A stretch of DNA of 64,000 bases from Basidiobolus meristosporus CBS 931.73 (lineage: Eukaryota; Basidiobolomycota; Basidiobolomycetes; Basidiobolales; Basidiobolaceae), in NCBI GenBank assembly GCA_002104905.1, contig MCFE01000010.1, positions 124,001 to 188,000 of the forward strand, given 5' to 3'. The number at the start of each line of letters is the position of its first letter. The stretch's first letter is position 1. The position numbers and the translations under genes were made by a program. Below are positions 36,296 to 48,944 of this stretch, piece by piece. Under the pieces are notes generated by a model that had not been told where the DNA came from, ran no database searches, and saw only the letters and a list, made by a program, of their open reading frames with translations.

Positions 36296-39200
36296 TTAAG
36301 TCTGAACTTCGGTGTAGTGTTGAAAAGCAGTGCCTCCCTCGCACCCAAAGAGTAAATACATGTAGCCACTAATTGTGTCCAACTCTCGAATAAACTCCTC
36401 GATGCTAACTACGTATGCGTAATAATACACGTAGTCCAATTTGCTATCTGCTTCTTCAGGGAGTTTGCCCGATTTCACCGAGTCAAGGTCTCGGATTTTT
36501 TCAACCAAAGTGTGGTGGGCCTCAGCCGCAGGTGGTAGATATGGAGGAAGGGCGGATTTGAGTTTGAAACCAGAGGATATTACATACAAATAGAGCAGTA
36601 TGCTACCAGCCATGCGTCGTCGCTCTCGGCTCGTAGGAAGCAAAAAGTCCTCTTGAACTAGCTGGAACCATTCTTTCTTGGTCACAGCGGTTCTAAGCGC
36701 AAGTAAGCGATCCAATATCAATTGGCAAGAGGATAAGATCTTTGTATACGTGACTTGAGGGAAGGGGCCTTTTAGACGTGGCTCATTAGGCGTCTGTAGT
36801 AGCAAGCTATGAAGATTGAGTAAGCTAATCTGCAGGGAGAACTCAAGCTCCATGAATTCTCGGCGACTATTCTCCAAAAGCTCATTTTTGTTTTTCCTTT
36901 GTGTTGAGCTTAATAGTTGGGAGTCGACGTTTTGCTCTTCCTCCTCCTCTTCCTCATCCATGCTCTCATAGCCATTTAAGGCAAAAGTATAGTAGGAGGA
37001 GGAATTGGTATCCGAGTTATGTTCGTTTGAGTCGACAGGCATAGGAGTTGAATAGACAGCAATGAGCTTTTGATACAATTTGCTTGTATCTCGAAAAAAG
37101 TCGCTTAAGCCTTTTCTAAGTTCAGAACGTGCTTCATATGGCCAGATGTAGCTAGAGAATGAGTTCAGGGTGAGATGAGAGAGAGAGAGAGAGAGAGAGA
37201 CGTCGAGCATTCATGGCACGGCTTACCTGGTCACAAAGAGGCCAACAGTCACACCTACGGACACAGCAATCGCTCGATGGAATGCCATTAAAAATATATC
37301 GATGTCGTCGTCATCCTCGAGGGAGATCACCTTGTTCAGAAGGATTACGTTAAAGGTGAGCAATGTGAATTGGCCTACACGTGGAAAATTGGTGTTTAGG
37401 AATAGGTGCCAACATGGGATTGATATCAAGAAAACCATGAAAGGAAGTAAGAAAGTTGTTTCGGAGAACATGTAATAGAATGCTCCAGCCAAGAAGCCAC
37501 CAAGGAAATTGCATAAAACTCGGTACACTCCAACAACATTTGATGCACCAACGGTGGGCACAAGTATAACAGCCATCTGCAAAAGGGATCAGTGTTGAGC
37601 ATAGCTGATGATGAGAAACAACAGACGTACCGATATTAAGGCCCATTCACCACGATTGGCGCGGAACACCGTCCTCCATTCATCAATAAATGCTGGGATG
37701 GAGAGGACCATGGCAGACACGGCAGTTTTTATGGCAAACTTGACTTCGAATTGTCGGAACCAAGAGAAGAACCCCCACAGTTGGGTGGTGAGTTTATGAC
37801 GCAATTTGGTTGGAGGGCTGTCGTGCTGCCCTAGCGCATCGGAAAATTGTGGCACCATGGATGGGGCCGGTGTCTTGGCTTTTCCTAATACCATTTAATG
37901 GACTGTCCTGAGTGGGATGCAAGTCAACAACTTACTGGACATTATGCGGCGACGTTGAATCTTTTTCCACATCCTTCGAACCCACCAAGATAATACCACG
38001 TATTTCCGCTGCTCTATCTCTACCCCCCGCTGCTCCTCTTCCAAATCCTGAACTGCACCAACGAGATGGATCAACTCCTTGGTGAACTCTTGTAAACTGA
38101 ATACAAAGAAATACACAATAAACACGTTTTCATTCGGCTTCCCATTGACGCCTCGCTGCTGATAGATTTGTGCGACAGCCAGGTTCTGCGATTTCTCGAA
38201 ATCTTTCAATGCCTGGTGAAGGTTCTGCTGCAGCTGAGAGAAATCAACACCTCCCGCAAACGTCTCCTCATCGATGGGCCTACGCTTACTGGATTTACCA
38301 AAGGTGTTTTGCATCACAAGAATGGTTTCTTTGGCGGTATATGTGAGAGAGCGGAGTGCGGGGCCCACTATCTTGGTAAACTCGGATAATGTGACTTCTT
38401 GCTCCAACTCCGGATCGTCCTCGATGGCTGGGCCTAAATTCTTGACAGATGGTCCGTGCGAATCAAATCTGGTTTTGACAATGTTTTCCTGTATCTTAAT
38501 GCCGCTGCTCATGCTACCTAGGTGCTGTGTAAGTCTGTTGAGACTCTTAACCACAGCGTTGTATCGATTAAGGTGGCCAAAGACCTGAATATATTGAGGG
38601 TTAGATAGATGCGCATCTCAGAGGTCAGTATTTGTCATACCATACCTTCCAGTTAAAGAACTCTAAGTGCGCTTCACTGAGTGAAGCCTTCAGAGCGGCA
38701 AAAGATTGTCGATGAGCCTGCATAGCAGTTTGAATATCAATTTTGCTATCAAGGTTGGCATCGAGAAGAAACGTCTTCGTGATGCTTTTGAGAAGAAGTC
38801 GGAACGAACTCATGGTCACCGCGATATTAGTTCTGGAAGCAGGCAGGTGAGTATTATGAAGCATACACCATGACTCGGAAGGACATATACCTGAGACTGT
38901 CCCCACCGCTGACCGGCCAAATCGAAAAGGCAATAATCAAACTCACGCACAGTCCTGTGAAGAGCGATCGGATGATATTCTCCAACACAGTGCTGGTAAA
39001 TTCAATTTTCAAAACACTTGTTTGCTTGATTAACACCGCATAGAGCGTAATGTAAGCAATAGATGCTCCAGTATTCACGGTAGGTTTTCCGAATTTTGCT
39101 TTGAGGTATGCGATGATGAATGTTCCTCCACCACAAAATACGATGATGCTGACCAATTTACTAGCTGTGTGATGCTGGTGGCCGTTAAGTATGGATGCGC

Positions 39201-40277
39201 TCTCACAACTACCCCAGGCTATAATTCCACCAATAGCCAACCCAATTATGCCATACAGGCAGCCCTCCAAAAATGCACCCAATCTACGTGCAGGGTTGAA
39301 GAAAATGATGGCTGTGGCGGCCAGATGTGTCGAGGTGTCTCCTAAAAGATTTCTTAGGAATGGAATGAATGTAAAAAGGGTTGCAACGAAGTAGGCAAAG
39401 GAGGCTTTCAGTACATTCTTGTTCTTGGGGGTAAGTTTAAATAGTCTGTTCAATGGCTCGGAGTATCTCATGACCGTGTGCCACACACCTTTCTTACTGT
39501 AACTGTATTCATCATCAGAGTATAGGTCGCTTGAGTTGTCATAAAGATACCATTGCTCAGCCTCATGAGAATTTGGCGGAATCCTAGCAATGCATAAAAC
39601 ATGTAAATTCTGGGAAATAGGTATAAATTCAAGTAGACGGAACATATTCACCTATTTCGATCCGCAGCGGCAGAGCTAGAGAAATTTGGTTTCTTTGCTC
39701 CAATATTAAATTGCCTTTCAAATTCACCATCAGTGTCTTCAACATGTGGGGCGGATATGAAGGACTCTCGATTCCGGGGGATAGAGTCGAATACATTTTC
39801 AGGAGCTGAGGCCTTTCCTATCTTAGTTGTTTGTGAGGATGCTGCGTATGTGAGCTCCCGCTGGATGTGATTGAGTGAGAGGTCATGACCAATCGAACGC
39901 GGGGGAGCAGAACGATGAAGTCGGCGTCGCATGGAATATGATTTTGAGAGCCACTCCTGGTACTGGTCCCATGTGTGTATCGGATGGGTAGTCATTGGGC
40001 TACCCTGAGGGGATTTTTGTAAATGGTCTCTTTTTGAAAGCTTTCTGGCGTCAGCTAGGGAGGATTTATTAAGTAGATCATGTTCTGCAATTGATGTAGA
40101 GGCTTCCTGTTGTCCGTGCCAGCTTGAAGACCCAGCCTCATTAGAACTGTATGATGTTCTGGAAAGGGGATTATATGTAGCTTGTGGGCCAAGATTGGTC
40201 AAAAGCAACTCGTCAGTATTCTCAATTACTGAGCTGGGAGCTTTTTGAACTTGAGATGGTTTTTTAGAACTACTCAT
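36296..40277 (-). CDS. ArAE_2/FUSC-type membrane exporter
   Basis: Seven exons (40277-39652, 39583-38891, 38832-38646, 38584-37936, 37884-37631, 37576-37227, 37151-36296) join in phase to 1204 residues. After a polar N-terminus of about 235 residues there are two blocks of membrane segments. The first begins NVLKASFAYFVATLFTFIPF, the second begins EVKFAIKTAVSAMVLSIPAF. They are separated by a charged cytosolic region and followed by an acidic and helical C-terminus. This doubled FUSC layout matches the fungal ArAE_2_N / FUSC_2 / ArAE_2 family, thought to export aromatic acids or other organic anions. One intron (37152-37226) carries a (GA)12 repeat that serves as its pyrimidine tract on the minus strand. 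Confidence 0.9.
37177..37200 (+). repeat. (GA)12 microsatellite inside an intron
   Basis: Twelve GA units on the plus strand, read as (TC)12 in the transcript of the FUSC gene, 25 bases before the 3' splice site at 37152. Confidence 0.9.
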
Positions 40278-41992
40278 TCCCTAACGGCTAGCCACTTTGA
40301 GGCTTATTTCATATATTGGAGTAGTCAAAATATCAGGTTATTGGAAGGCCGATAGGTTTGGTATGCAAAAAGCGCACATGTAACATGAACCAAGGGCTGG
40401 TAAATTCCTGATGTACCCTGGATTTCATATCATATCCTTAGGTTGCTCTCCTGAGCATCAGATACAAGTCCATCAAACCAGTTTCTCCTTGAGTAACAAT
40501 GATAATATCGAGATTTGTCGCACAGGCAGATATTTTGCATCAAGTTATCTCTGGTATTAGTGAACGAAAAACACTGCCAAATCCCATGTACTACTATGTA
40601 GGCGGTGTAATCTAGGTAGGGTGCTACTTATCAACCGGCAGTAGTAGTGCAGTTTCATGATTCAAAGAAACAAGGACTTGGGGTTTGTTGTTCAAAGAGA
40701 CACATCGATTGAACCCTGGTTGATCAAAGCCCCCTCTCTCCAGTGCTCAGCAATTTATTGCTTATGAAGTCACCTGGGTTTGAGTGCCTCTTGATACACA
40801 CAATTGCGAGAAAATGTTATGGGTACACATGTTCACCGGAGGCAATTTGACATGGTGTACCCTCACTCACGCATCGCACTAGTACATAATGAACCGAGTT
40901 GTTTAGTTCTGGCATCTACCAAGTATGTATAATATACTGGATCCCTCCCGAACCTGCTTCTGTGCTATGATGCAAGCTAGCATGGAAACGAAGTACACAG
41001 CCCCACCGCGCTCTCACATGCAGGCTATCATTCTGACTGAGCAGAACAAGTGTCTATTCGAAAAACCTTGATTCCCTTATGTGGAAGTGGAGTACCGTTC
41101 ACATTCACTGGTGCTATATAAGCTTAGTGCTAAGCAAAGTTTTGAGGGAGTCCTGGGTGGTACCGCCTCATGGATACATCTACCGAGCCTTATTTCGAAT
41201 TGGGTTGGCGTCGGAAATCAGACATATTGCATCCTCGTTGTATCACCTAATATAGCATGCGTATTATGCCTACAGTGCAAACTGGTAATTTCACACTCGC
41301 TATCTGATACATTAGATCAACCACCCTTTACGATCGGCTCAGAATCTGCGTTGAAGCGTCATGTTGAGGTATCCGAAAGATCATGGCGCTCGATATCACA
41401 CTTGATTAATAGATCACTGATCAGGACAGTTCATGGACAATTATTAAAATCACAAGCAATCATCACTGGAACTGATTAGTGCGCACGCTATGCCGTATTA
41501 ACTGACGTGACTTGGAGTCAATACACATTTATGCCATGACCGAGGCTCTGAGACGACCAGGGTCATATTTGAGGCTCAGAATCCCGATAGAGAGGGCGCA
41601 TGGATACCGCCACCCAATTGCCGAAGGCCTAGAGGTAAGGTAACAGACAAGGTAATAAATAAGTATACTACAACACAAATTATAAAATACTTTCCAACTG
41701 TTTGAAATTAGCACCTCATGCCCAAAGTTCAGTAGGTAAACAACGTATATCAGAGACCCTAAACGCTACGCTAGTCTGGTAGTTACATAGACAAATGAGT
41801 ACGAGAGGAGTTTCATATTCTTTTGCCACTGTCATTGCTCCCGACGATAGACCAGCCCATTGGCTTGTAGCAAAGATGTTGCATGAACTCTAAGTGTAGC
41901 AACTTTTTCATTTGAGAAGGAATTGGAAACACTAGATTTGTAGGCTCTGGTTATGTAACAACTGGTTTCATTAGACCTAACTGGTTAGCAAA
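40278..41992. other. intergenic region
   Basis: A plus-strand frame at 41081-41479 is open for 132 codons but has no start context, signal or domain that I recognise, and is probably chance. No repeats noted. Confidence 0.4.
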
Positions 41993-42000
41993 TATAAAAG
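41993..42000 (+). promoter_or_regulatory. TATA box of the FAR1-type gene
   Basis: TATAAAAG lies 84 bases before the ATG at 42077. Confidence 0.55.
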
Positions 42001-42076
42001 GATGGAGCACTGATTCACAGTCTTTGCGTCAACTTCCATCGGTTAGCTTTCCACTAAACCGAATCGATCTTTCAAC

Positions 42077-42986
42077 ATGGACTTCCGTGAAATCTTTGCT
42101 ATGCAGTTCAGCACAGCTCAAGAAGCATTCGAATGGTGTCAACAGTTGGCAAAAAAATGTGGGTTTGGGGTAAGAAGAAGAACATCCAAAAGCTCCACAA
42201 TATACATCGTTTGCTCGCGCGAGGGGCGTCCTGAATCAAAAAAGAACACAGTCCGTAAGCGTAACAGAACATCGGAAAGGTGCAATTGCGATTGGCGTGT
42301 CGTGCTCTATCTCACCGATAAGAAATTGTGGGAGTTTCGCGCGGGCAAATGCATGATTCACAATCACTGTCTATCTTATGAGATGAGGTATGTAGAAACA
42401 CACCAAAAGCATTCAATTCAATTGCTCAACAGGTTTATAAATCAAGCTCGAGAAGCCGAACCAAGTCGTTGGATACGGAGCATCGGTCCCACGAAAGTCA
42501 ATTTACCTATCCTTCGTCCAGCATGAGCCCCCCTCCCTTTGGATCGCAAACTCCACAACTCAGCCCTATTACCAAACTCTCTAAGCCTCGGTTAGTTCCG
42601 CTCACTGATCTTACACAGAAGTATCAGGTTTCCTCGTTTCAGAGTTTCCAGCATTCGAGTAATTCTGCGCATTTTGACTTCACGCCTCCTTCCGGGAATC
42701 TTTGCACTCCAACCTCAACAAACAACCCCTCAGTAACACAGAAATCGCGCTCATTCGAGAATCTTCCAACAAAGCTCCCTCCTATTGCCACTCCGCCGCT
42801 TGAGCATGCAAACCCAGGATTTGAGTCGGTTGATTCGGATATGAGTGAGGAAGAGCCACCTTCACGAGGTAAGTGAAATAAGACGACCAAATTAGGCGAT
42901 AGCTAATACCTATTGAAATCACAGCCGTAGTGTGTCCGAGTGCAAGCCGGTCGTTGGCCTTGGAATTTATCCTCAACAAACAGTGA
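42077..42986 (+). CDS. FAR1-type zinc-finger protein
   Basis: Three exons (42077-42387, 42447-42868, 42925-42986) with introns of 59 and 56 nt (GTATGT...AAG, GTAAGT...CAG) give 264 residues. The N-terminal 105 residues fit the FAR1/WRKY-GCM-like DNA-binding fold: a helical start (AQEAFEWCQQLAKKCGFGV), a strand with VCSREGRP, a basic linker, RCNCDWRVVLY and a closing HNHCLS, which supplies the C...C...H...H zinc ligands. The remainder is Ser/Pro-rich and acidic (VDSDMSEEEPP), as in an activation region. It lacks the MULE transposase domain seen in many FAR1 relatives, so a domesticated transcription factor is plausible. The second intron is inferred from signals only; without it the protein ends at 42876. 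Confidence 0.75.
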
Positions 42987-44235
42987 AACGTCGGTACTTG
43001 TGCTGGTCCTTCATCCACATCCAATATTTGAGTAAGGCCAAAACTATATATCCACTATGTAAAAACCGTCGTACATAAATTGCGCACAACTAGATTATCG
43101 GTTTCCACCAACGATTAATCAGCACCCCCCTCCCCCGAAGCCGCCCCCATGGTTTCCCACTTTAGATCAACGATTTCTGTACAGTTCTACTCTTCTGGGA
43201 TGATTATGAATAAAAGATCAGTTTATAAACGCGAGAGGAACCACAATACCCCAAGGTATAGACATATTTTGGGACCCCTTGAGCAAGACCTACTTACCAG
43301 ATACTTTTCAGAATACATTAACAATAACCCTTTCCACAGACGGGCAGTAGATTTCTGAGCAAGGAGCTAGATACGTTAGCTACAGTCAAACCAAACCAAA
43401 CATTAGCTAGACACCAATCCCCGGTCAGCGTAGCTCGGGTTTACCCCAAGCTCGTCAAAGGATCGTGCAGCTATCTCCCTACGCAAATCTAAGGAGGTGG
43501 ACATGGGCCTTCCTGAAATCATCAATCATCACCACAAGCCTAAAAGAGTATTCTCGTCTGATTACGCTGAATTACTAATTCAGGGTGACTACTTCGTTCA
43601 TCACCTAGAATCCAGGCGGCCACCCTATTTGGATCATAACGGCCACTTTTCAATCCGCTTGCTAAAATTTCATAATGAAGCAGGGATATGATTCTTCAAC
43701 ATTTTTAGCAATATCCCTCAATCATTGATGTTGATTCGATCTCAGTTGGCCTTTTCACGCACTTTCAATTCATTTGACATGTTGATCACACGTTCAATTG
43801 TGTACAAATGCTCCACGGATAAGGAAGATGAAGAGACTCAAGTGGTGTCTATCATGGATTTAAAGAAACGATAAATAAATTGTGGAAAGTCGATAATTTT
43901 CATCCTATTAGCTACGTAAACACCCCCGTCATTCTGGAATCTGATATTAATGAATCGATTGTTGAACGGAAGAATAATTCCGTGATTTACCACCTGATCA
44001 ATCGATATTTTGTAGATAGAATAGAGATTACATAATATCCAGAGACTAACCAAAACTCTGAAATGTGAGATGAAAAAAAACTTTTTTGTTGATGTATCCT
44101 TTAGTCACCTGATCTCATATTGCGGTAAAACTGAAGAGCCCTCATCAACATGTTGCACGCCACCATAGGCTCTTGTAATAGTGGAACGGTCAAATATCTA
44201 GATACTTCGTCTCACCAATCTCAAGTCAATTGACA
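42987..44235. other. intergenic region
   Basis: Two short plus-strand frames (43149-43358 and 43497-43691) have protein-like composition but no recognisable domain, and no good splice pair joins them. The right end is the UPF1 promoter. Confidence 0.4.
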
Positions 44236-47200
44236 ATGAATCAATTCCAAGAGGCAGCCTCACAGGATGCCGATTTTAGCTATCTTGAATTTGGTGGAGA
44301 TACTCAAGGTTCGCAATACGATTATCAAGATTTTACGTTAAATTCCCAACTTAATACACAGCTTGACGATGCTGATGGCGCATCCAAGTTCATTGAGCCT
44401 GAGCTGTCTTTAGCTTCCTTGTCCTTGGGATCCCCTTCTCAGTCCCAGGCTCTTGATGAATTGGATCGTCGGGGGCAGGCTGATCAATTCACCTTTGAGG
44501 AAACGGACGATTATGATCTGGCACTGGATCAGGACATGGCTGCTAGAAATTTGCCACCCCATGCTTGCAGATACTGTGGTATCCATTCGCCAGCTTCAGT
44601 GGTAAAATGTATGAGCTGTAGCAAGTGGTTCTGTAATTCACGTGGTAATACCGCTGGATCGCATATCATTACCCATATGGTCCGTGCAAAGCACAAGGAA
44701 GTCACCTTGCATCCTGATTCCCCTCTTGGCGAAACCACTCTTGAGTGCTACAACTGTGGTTGTAAAAATGTGTTCTTGCTGGGCTTCATTCCGGCCAAGA
44801 GTGATACCGTAGTTGTTTTGCTGTGTAGACAGCCATGCGCTTCTATGCCTAGCAGCAAAGATATGAACTGGGATACTTCTCAATGGCTTCCTCTTATTGA
44901 TGATCGCTCATTCTTAAGTTGGTTAGTGAAAGTGCCGTCGGAGCAGGAGCAACTGAGAGCTCGTCAGATCAGCGCCCAGCAAATCAACAAACTAGAAGAG
45001 CTATGGAAAGACAATACCGAGGCAACCCTAGAGGATTTGGAGAAGCCTGGTGTTGACGATGAGCCACATCCAGTTCTTTTGCGCTATGAAGATGCATACC
45101 AATACCAGAACATTTTCGGTCCGCTTGTGAAGATGGAGGCCGACTACGATAAAAAGCTCAAGGAATCCCAAACCCAGGATGATGTTGTTGTTCGTTGGGA
45201 TATGGGCTTGAATCAGAAGCGCATTGCGTGGTTTAATCTTCCCAAATACGAGCTTGGTGAAGTTCGCTTGGCTGTTGGGGACGAGTTGAGGTTACGCTAC
45301 CGTGGTGAGCTCCATTCTCCTTGGGAGAGTGTTGGCCACGTAATTAAGATTCCTGATAATGTTAGTGACGAGGTCGGAATCGAGCTAAGAAGAAATGACA
45401 ACACTCCAATTGATTGCACCCACAACTTTTCAGTTGACTTTGTGTGGAAATCTACCAGCTTCGATAGAATGCAGCTTGCGATGAAGACCTTTGCGTTGGA
45501 CGAAACCTCTGTGAGCGGATATATCTACCACAAATTGCTTGGCCACGATGTCGAGCCACAGATCCTTCGAACCCAAATGCCTAAGCGTTTCTCAGCGCCC
45601 AATCTCCCCGAGCTGAATCATTCCCAAGTGTACGCCGTGAAGAGTGTCTTGCAGAAACCATTGAGTTTAATCCAAGGACCTCCCGGAACCGGTAAAACCG
45701 TTACATCCGCTTCAATTGTTTACCATCTAGCCAAGATGAATCCAGGCCAAGTCCTGGTATGCGCTCCCAGTAACGTTGCTGTTGATCAACTTACGGAGAA
45801 AATCCACGCTACGGGACTGAGGGTCGTTCGTTTGACTGCTAAATCCAGAGAAGCTCTCGAAAGCCCTGTATCTTTCCTCACTCTTCACGAGCAAGTTAGA
45901 AATAACGATACCCATCCTGACTTACAGAAACTCATTCAACTCAAGACTGAGCAAGGTGAATTGAGTAGCAGTGATGAGAGAAAATACAAGATGTTGAAGC
46001 GAGCATGCGAGAAGGAAATTCTTCAAAATGCTGACGTGATTCTTTGTACGTGCGTGGGCGCTGGTGATTCTCGTCTAGCCAAGTTTACCTTCCGTACCGT
46101 GTTGATCGATGAAGCTACACAAGCAGCCGAGCCCGAATGCTTAATCCCGCTTGTTCTTGGATCGAAGCAAGCCGTTTTGGTGGGAGATCACCAGCAATTA
46201 GGTCCAGTCATTATGAACAAGAAAGCTGCTCGTGCTGGATTGTGTCAATCGCTATTTGAGCGTCTTGTTATCCTTGGCATCCGACCAATTCGTTTGCAAG
46301 TTCAATATCGTATGCACCCTTGTCTATCAGAATTCCCCAGCAACATGTTCTACGAAGGAACATTGCAGAATGGCGTTACCACCCAGGAAAGATTGCGTAA
46401 AAATGTTGACTTCCCTTGGCCTGTTCCTGAAACACCCATGTTTTTCCATACCAATCTTGGTCAAGAAGAGATCTCCACTAGCGGAACATCTTATCTGAAT
46501 CGAACTGAGGCTTCTAACTGTGAGAAGGTGGTTACCAAGTTCCTGAAAGCAGGTATCACGCCCTCTCAAATTGGTATCATTACCCCTTATGAAGGACAAA
46601 GAAGTTATATTGTCAGTTACATGCAGTTCAGCGGATCACTTCGCAAGGACCTATACAAGGAAATTGAAGTTGCTAGTGTTGACGCTTTCCAGGGCCGTGA
46701 AAAAGACTATATCATTCTCAGCTGTGTCAGAAGCAACGAACATCAAGGCATTGGTTTCTTGAGCGACCCTAGACGTCTCAATGTCGCTCTTACTAGAGCT
46801 CGATATGGAGTGGTAATTCTTGGAAATCCAAAGGTACTCAGTAAGCACCCATTGTGGCATCACCTTCTAGTCCATTACAAGGAAAACGGATGTCTAGTGG
46901 AGGGACCTCTTAGCAACCTCAAAGTCAGCATGATCCAATTCAGCCGTCCAAGAAAAGCCTACACCCACAATGACAAGTTCAAGCACACCCTGATCCATCA
47001 AGTTGACGCGCGAGAGGCGTTCGCCAAACCTCCACTTGCTAGTGATCATCGACGTGGTGGAAGATACAACGACAGTTTCCTTAGAACGCATGACCCCATC
47101 GGATACATCCCCTCGGATCAGATGGCTGCATCATTTTCATCGCAGTTTACAATTCCCTTGCTCCCTACGCTGAACGGTCCTTTCAGTCAAGATCTTTCAC

Positions 47201-47511
47201 AGACCGGAAATGCCTCCAGAAAAAACACTCAGCCTGTGAACAATATGTATATGAATGCTTACGGCTCGTCGCAAGGACCATTCACCCAGAATGCCTTCAA
47301 CAGCCAACTTTCAACGGGAATTGGATTCTCCCAGTCTGATCGATTAAGGATGCTGGCAAACGCGGGATCTTTGATGTCACAAGATGCCACTGGTTTCATG
47401 GATGGCTACAAGTCCCAAACTGACGATGCTCTATTGAGTCAAGATGCTTTCGATATGTCTTCCCAGGCGAGATCCGAGGCCTTCCAATCTCAAGGCTTTA
47501 CCCAGTTCTAG
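44236..47511 (+). CDS. UPF1: ATP-dependent RNA helicase UPF1 of nonsense-mediated decay
   Basis: Intronless, 1091 residues, starting at the ATG of [10 protein letters not shown]. It is the central helicase of nonsense-mediated mRNA decay, acting on ribosomes at premature stops in the cytoplasm. The Cys/His-rich UPF2-binding domain begins at [16 protein letters not shown] (about residue 110). The 1B/stalk region follows, then helicase motifs GPPGTGKT (481-488), DEATQ (D625), [28 protein letters not shown] and VALTRAR. The last 140 residues hold 14 SQ/TQ dipeptides, and the acidic N-terminus ([17 protein letters not shown]) also matches the animal protein rather than yeast Nam7. Such sites are targets of SMG1 kinase in animals. 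Confidence 0.98.
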   Translation: MNQFQEAASQDADFSYLEFGGDTQGSQYDYQDFTLNSQLNTQLDDADGASKFIEPELSLASLSLGSPSQSQALDELDRRGQADQFTFEETDDYDLALDQDMAARNLPPHACRYCGIHSPASVVKCMSCSKWFCNSRGNTAGSHIITHMVRAKHKEVTLHPDSPLGETTLECYNCGCKNVFLLGFIPAKSDTVVVLLCRQPCASMPSSKDMNWDTSQWLPLIDDRSFLSWLVKVPSEQEQLRARQISAQQINKLEELWKDNTEATLEDLEKPGVDDEPHPVLLRYEDAYQYQNIFGPLVKMEADYDKKLKESQTQDDVVVRWDMGLNQKRIAWFNLPKYELGEVRLAVGDELRLRYRGELHSPWESVGHVIKIPDNVSDEVGIELRRNDNTPIDCTHNFSVDFVWKSTSFDRMQLAMKTFALDETSVSGYIYHKLLGHDVEPQILRTQMPKRFSAPNLPELNHSQVYAVKSVLQKPLSLIQGPPGTGKTVTSASIVYHLAKMNPGQVLVCAPSNVAVDQLTEKIHATGLRVVRLTAKSREALESPVSFLTLHEQVRNNDTHPDLQKLIQLKTEQGELSSSDERKYKMLKRACEKEILQNADVILCTCVGAGDSRLAKFTFRTVLIDEATQAAEPECLIPLVLGSKQAVLVGDHQQLGPVIMNKKAARAGLCQSLFERLVILGIRPIRLQVQYRMHPCLSEFPSNMFYEGTLQNGVTTQERLRKNVDFPWPVPETPMFFHTNLGQEEISTSGTSYLNRTEASNCEKVVTKFLKAGITPSQIGIITPYEGQRSYIVSYMQFSGSLRKDLYKEIEVASVDAFQGREKDYIILSCVRSNEHQGIGFLSDPRRLNVALTRARYGVVILGNPKVLSKHPLWHHLLVHYKENGCLVEGPLSNLKVSMIQFSRPRKAYTHNDKFKHTLIHQVDAREAFAKPPLASDHRRGGRYNDSFLRTHDPIGYIPSDQMAASFSSQFTIPLLPTLNGPFSQDLSQTGNASRKNTQPVNNMYMNAYGSSQGPFTQNAFNSQLSTGIGFSQSDRLRMLANAGSLMSQDATGFMDGYKSQTDDALLSQDAFDMSSQARSEAFQSQGFTQF

Positions 47512-48883
47512 GTAACTTAGCTGTCCTCAAATATTTTTCGTTACCTCCTTCGTCGAACAAATGAGGAAGTCGATATCATCGTGTAGCCGTCATCGGATGT
47601 CGGACATCAGCTTGATTCACAACCAAATCAACGGCGTGCCCTTCTCCTTTATTCCTGCTGGTATAACAAAGACCTATTTTCTTCTTGATGCCAATTATGT
47701 CTGTTCTACAAACTCTCGTCACTTTTCTTTCGCGCTGATCTAGTCATTTCTGGGCATATACCGCGCCTCTGCCTAACATGCAGCCATGGCCTGAACTCAT
47801 CCTCGCTTTTCCCGAATCGTCGGATGAGATGGCCGAATATCTGCCTATCAATGGGGTGAAGTGGTCCATGGATGCTAAGTTTTTTGAATCAGAAACCCTG
47901 CCTACAATACATAAACTCTTGCAAGCTTTGGTTTAAGGTGGACCCGTTTATTCAGGCCGTGTGGGAGGAATAGCAACACATCCACCCACTCTCTCAATCA
48001 ATAATGGATTACATGGTGTCCAGGTAGAAATGATTCATCGAATCACACTTAGATAAACGAATAGATTAGGAAACAAGCAAAATGGAACAGCTAACGGCCA
48101 GGGAATAAAATATGCATTGCTATATAATTTTCACGAATAGTTGGTTCTACCAGTCAGTTTCACACTCTCTTGAGAAACCAAGATCGACAAGGCCAATTTG
48201 ATGGCAAATTGGGTGGAGGATCAAGCAATGGAAATGTCAAATCGAGGCTTCCCTGCTTCAAAGGTCCATGATTGAGACGAAGGCCTCAATTTAGCAATGA
48301 TACGTTCCAGTTGTTTCAAGCAAATCATTTGAGCAGTATTCGCAATGTGCTTAGAGAGAGCCATCATATTGTTCATGTGTTCTCAAGTACGGGTTGATCT
48401 AAAGGGAGTGTGCTCACGCACAATTGCAACCTTTCATAGGGGTATGCGAGAAACTTAACCCAGCACTACCAGGGAGTGGAACCATGGAGGCGTGCTGTAC
48501 TCACACAAATGGGCTAAGGTATAATTCACATTATGCATCAGATGCTATTGTTGACAAGATAGCTAATACCACGCTACATTCACATTGTATCAGATGTCCT
48601 CCATTCGGCGCAACAGACTAAAGTCTGAAGAGACCACGGATGAATCTGGCAAATCTGTTGGTCACAACCTTCACAGAGACAAATACAGATGTAAGAATAA
48701 GACATGTTTTTACCATGTCGATTAGGAGGTAGTAGGTCAATATCTTGGGTTGGTTTGAGGCTGTAAATTAACAGTCTCGCTTCTCCTATACAATGATCTC
48801 ATACTGATTCGGTCTCCTGTGATTGTTTAGGATTATTGTCACCTTTTGATACCAATAAGCTGAGGCTGCCTTGCGCAACCACA
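47512..48883. other. intergenic region
   Basis: 3' flank of UPF1 and promoter of the next gene. No supported coding frame or repeat. Confidence 0.45.
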
Positions 48884-48893
48884 TATATATAAA
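48884..48893 (+). promoter_or_regulatory. TATA box of the polytopic membrane protein gene
   Basis: TATATATAAA lies 52 bases before the ATG at 48945. Confidence 0.5.
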
Positions 48894-48944
48894 CGCAAGC
48901 ACAATCTTCGCCTTGACTTTGGCTAACTGACGTCCACAAACACC

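Noticed and set aside
41081-41479. 132-codon plus frame in the gap before the FAR1-type gene
   Set aside because: No domain, signal peptide or promoter context; composition is like random sequence.
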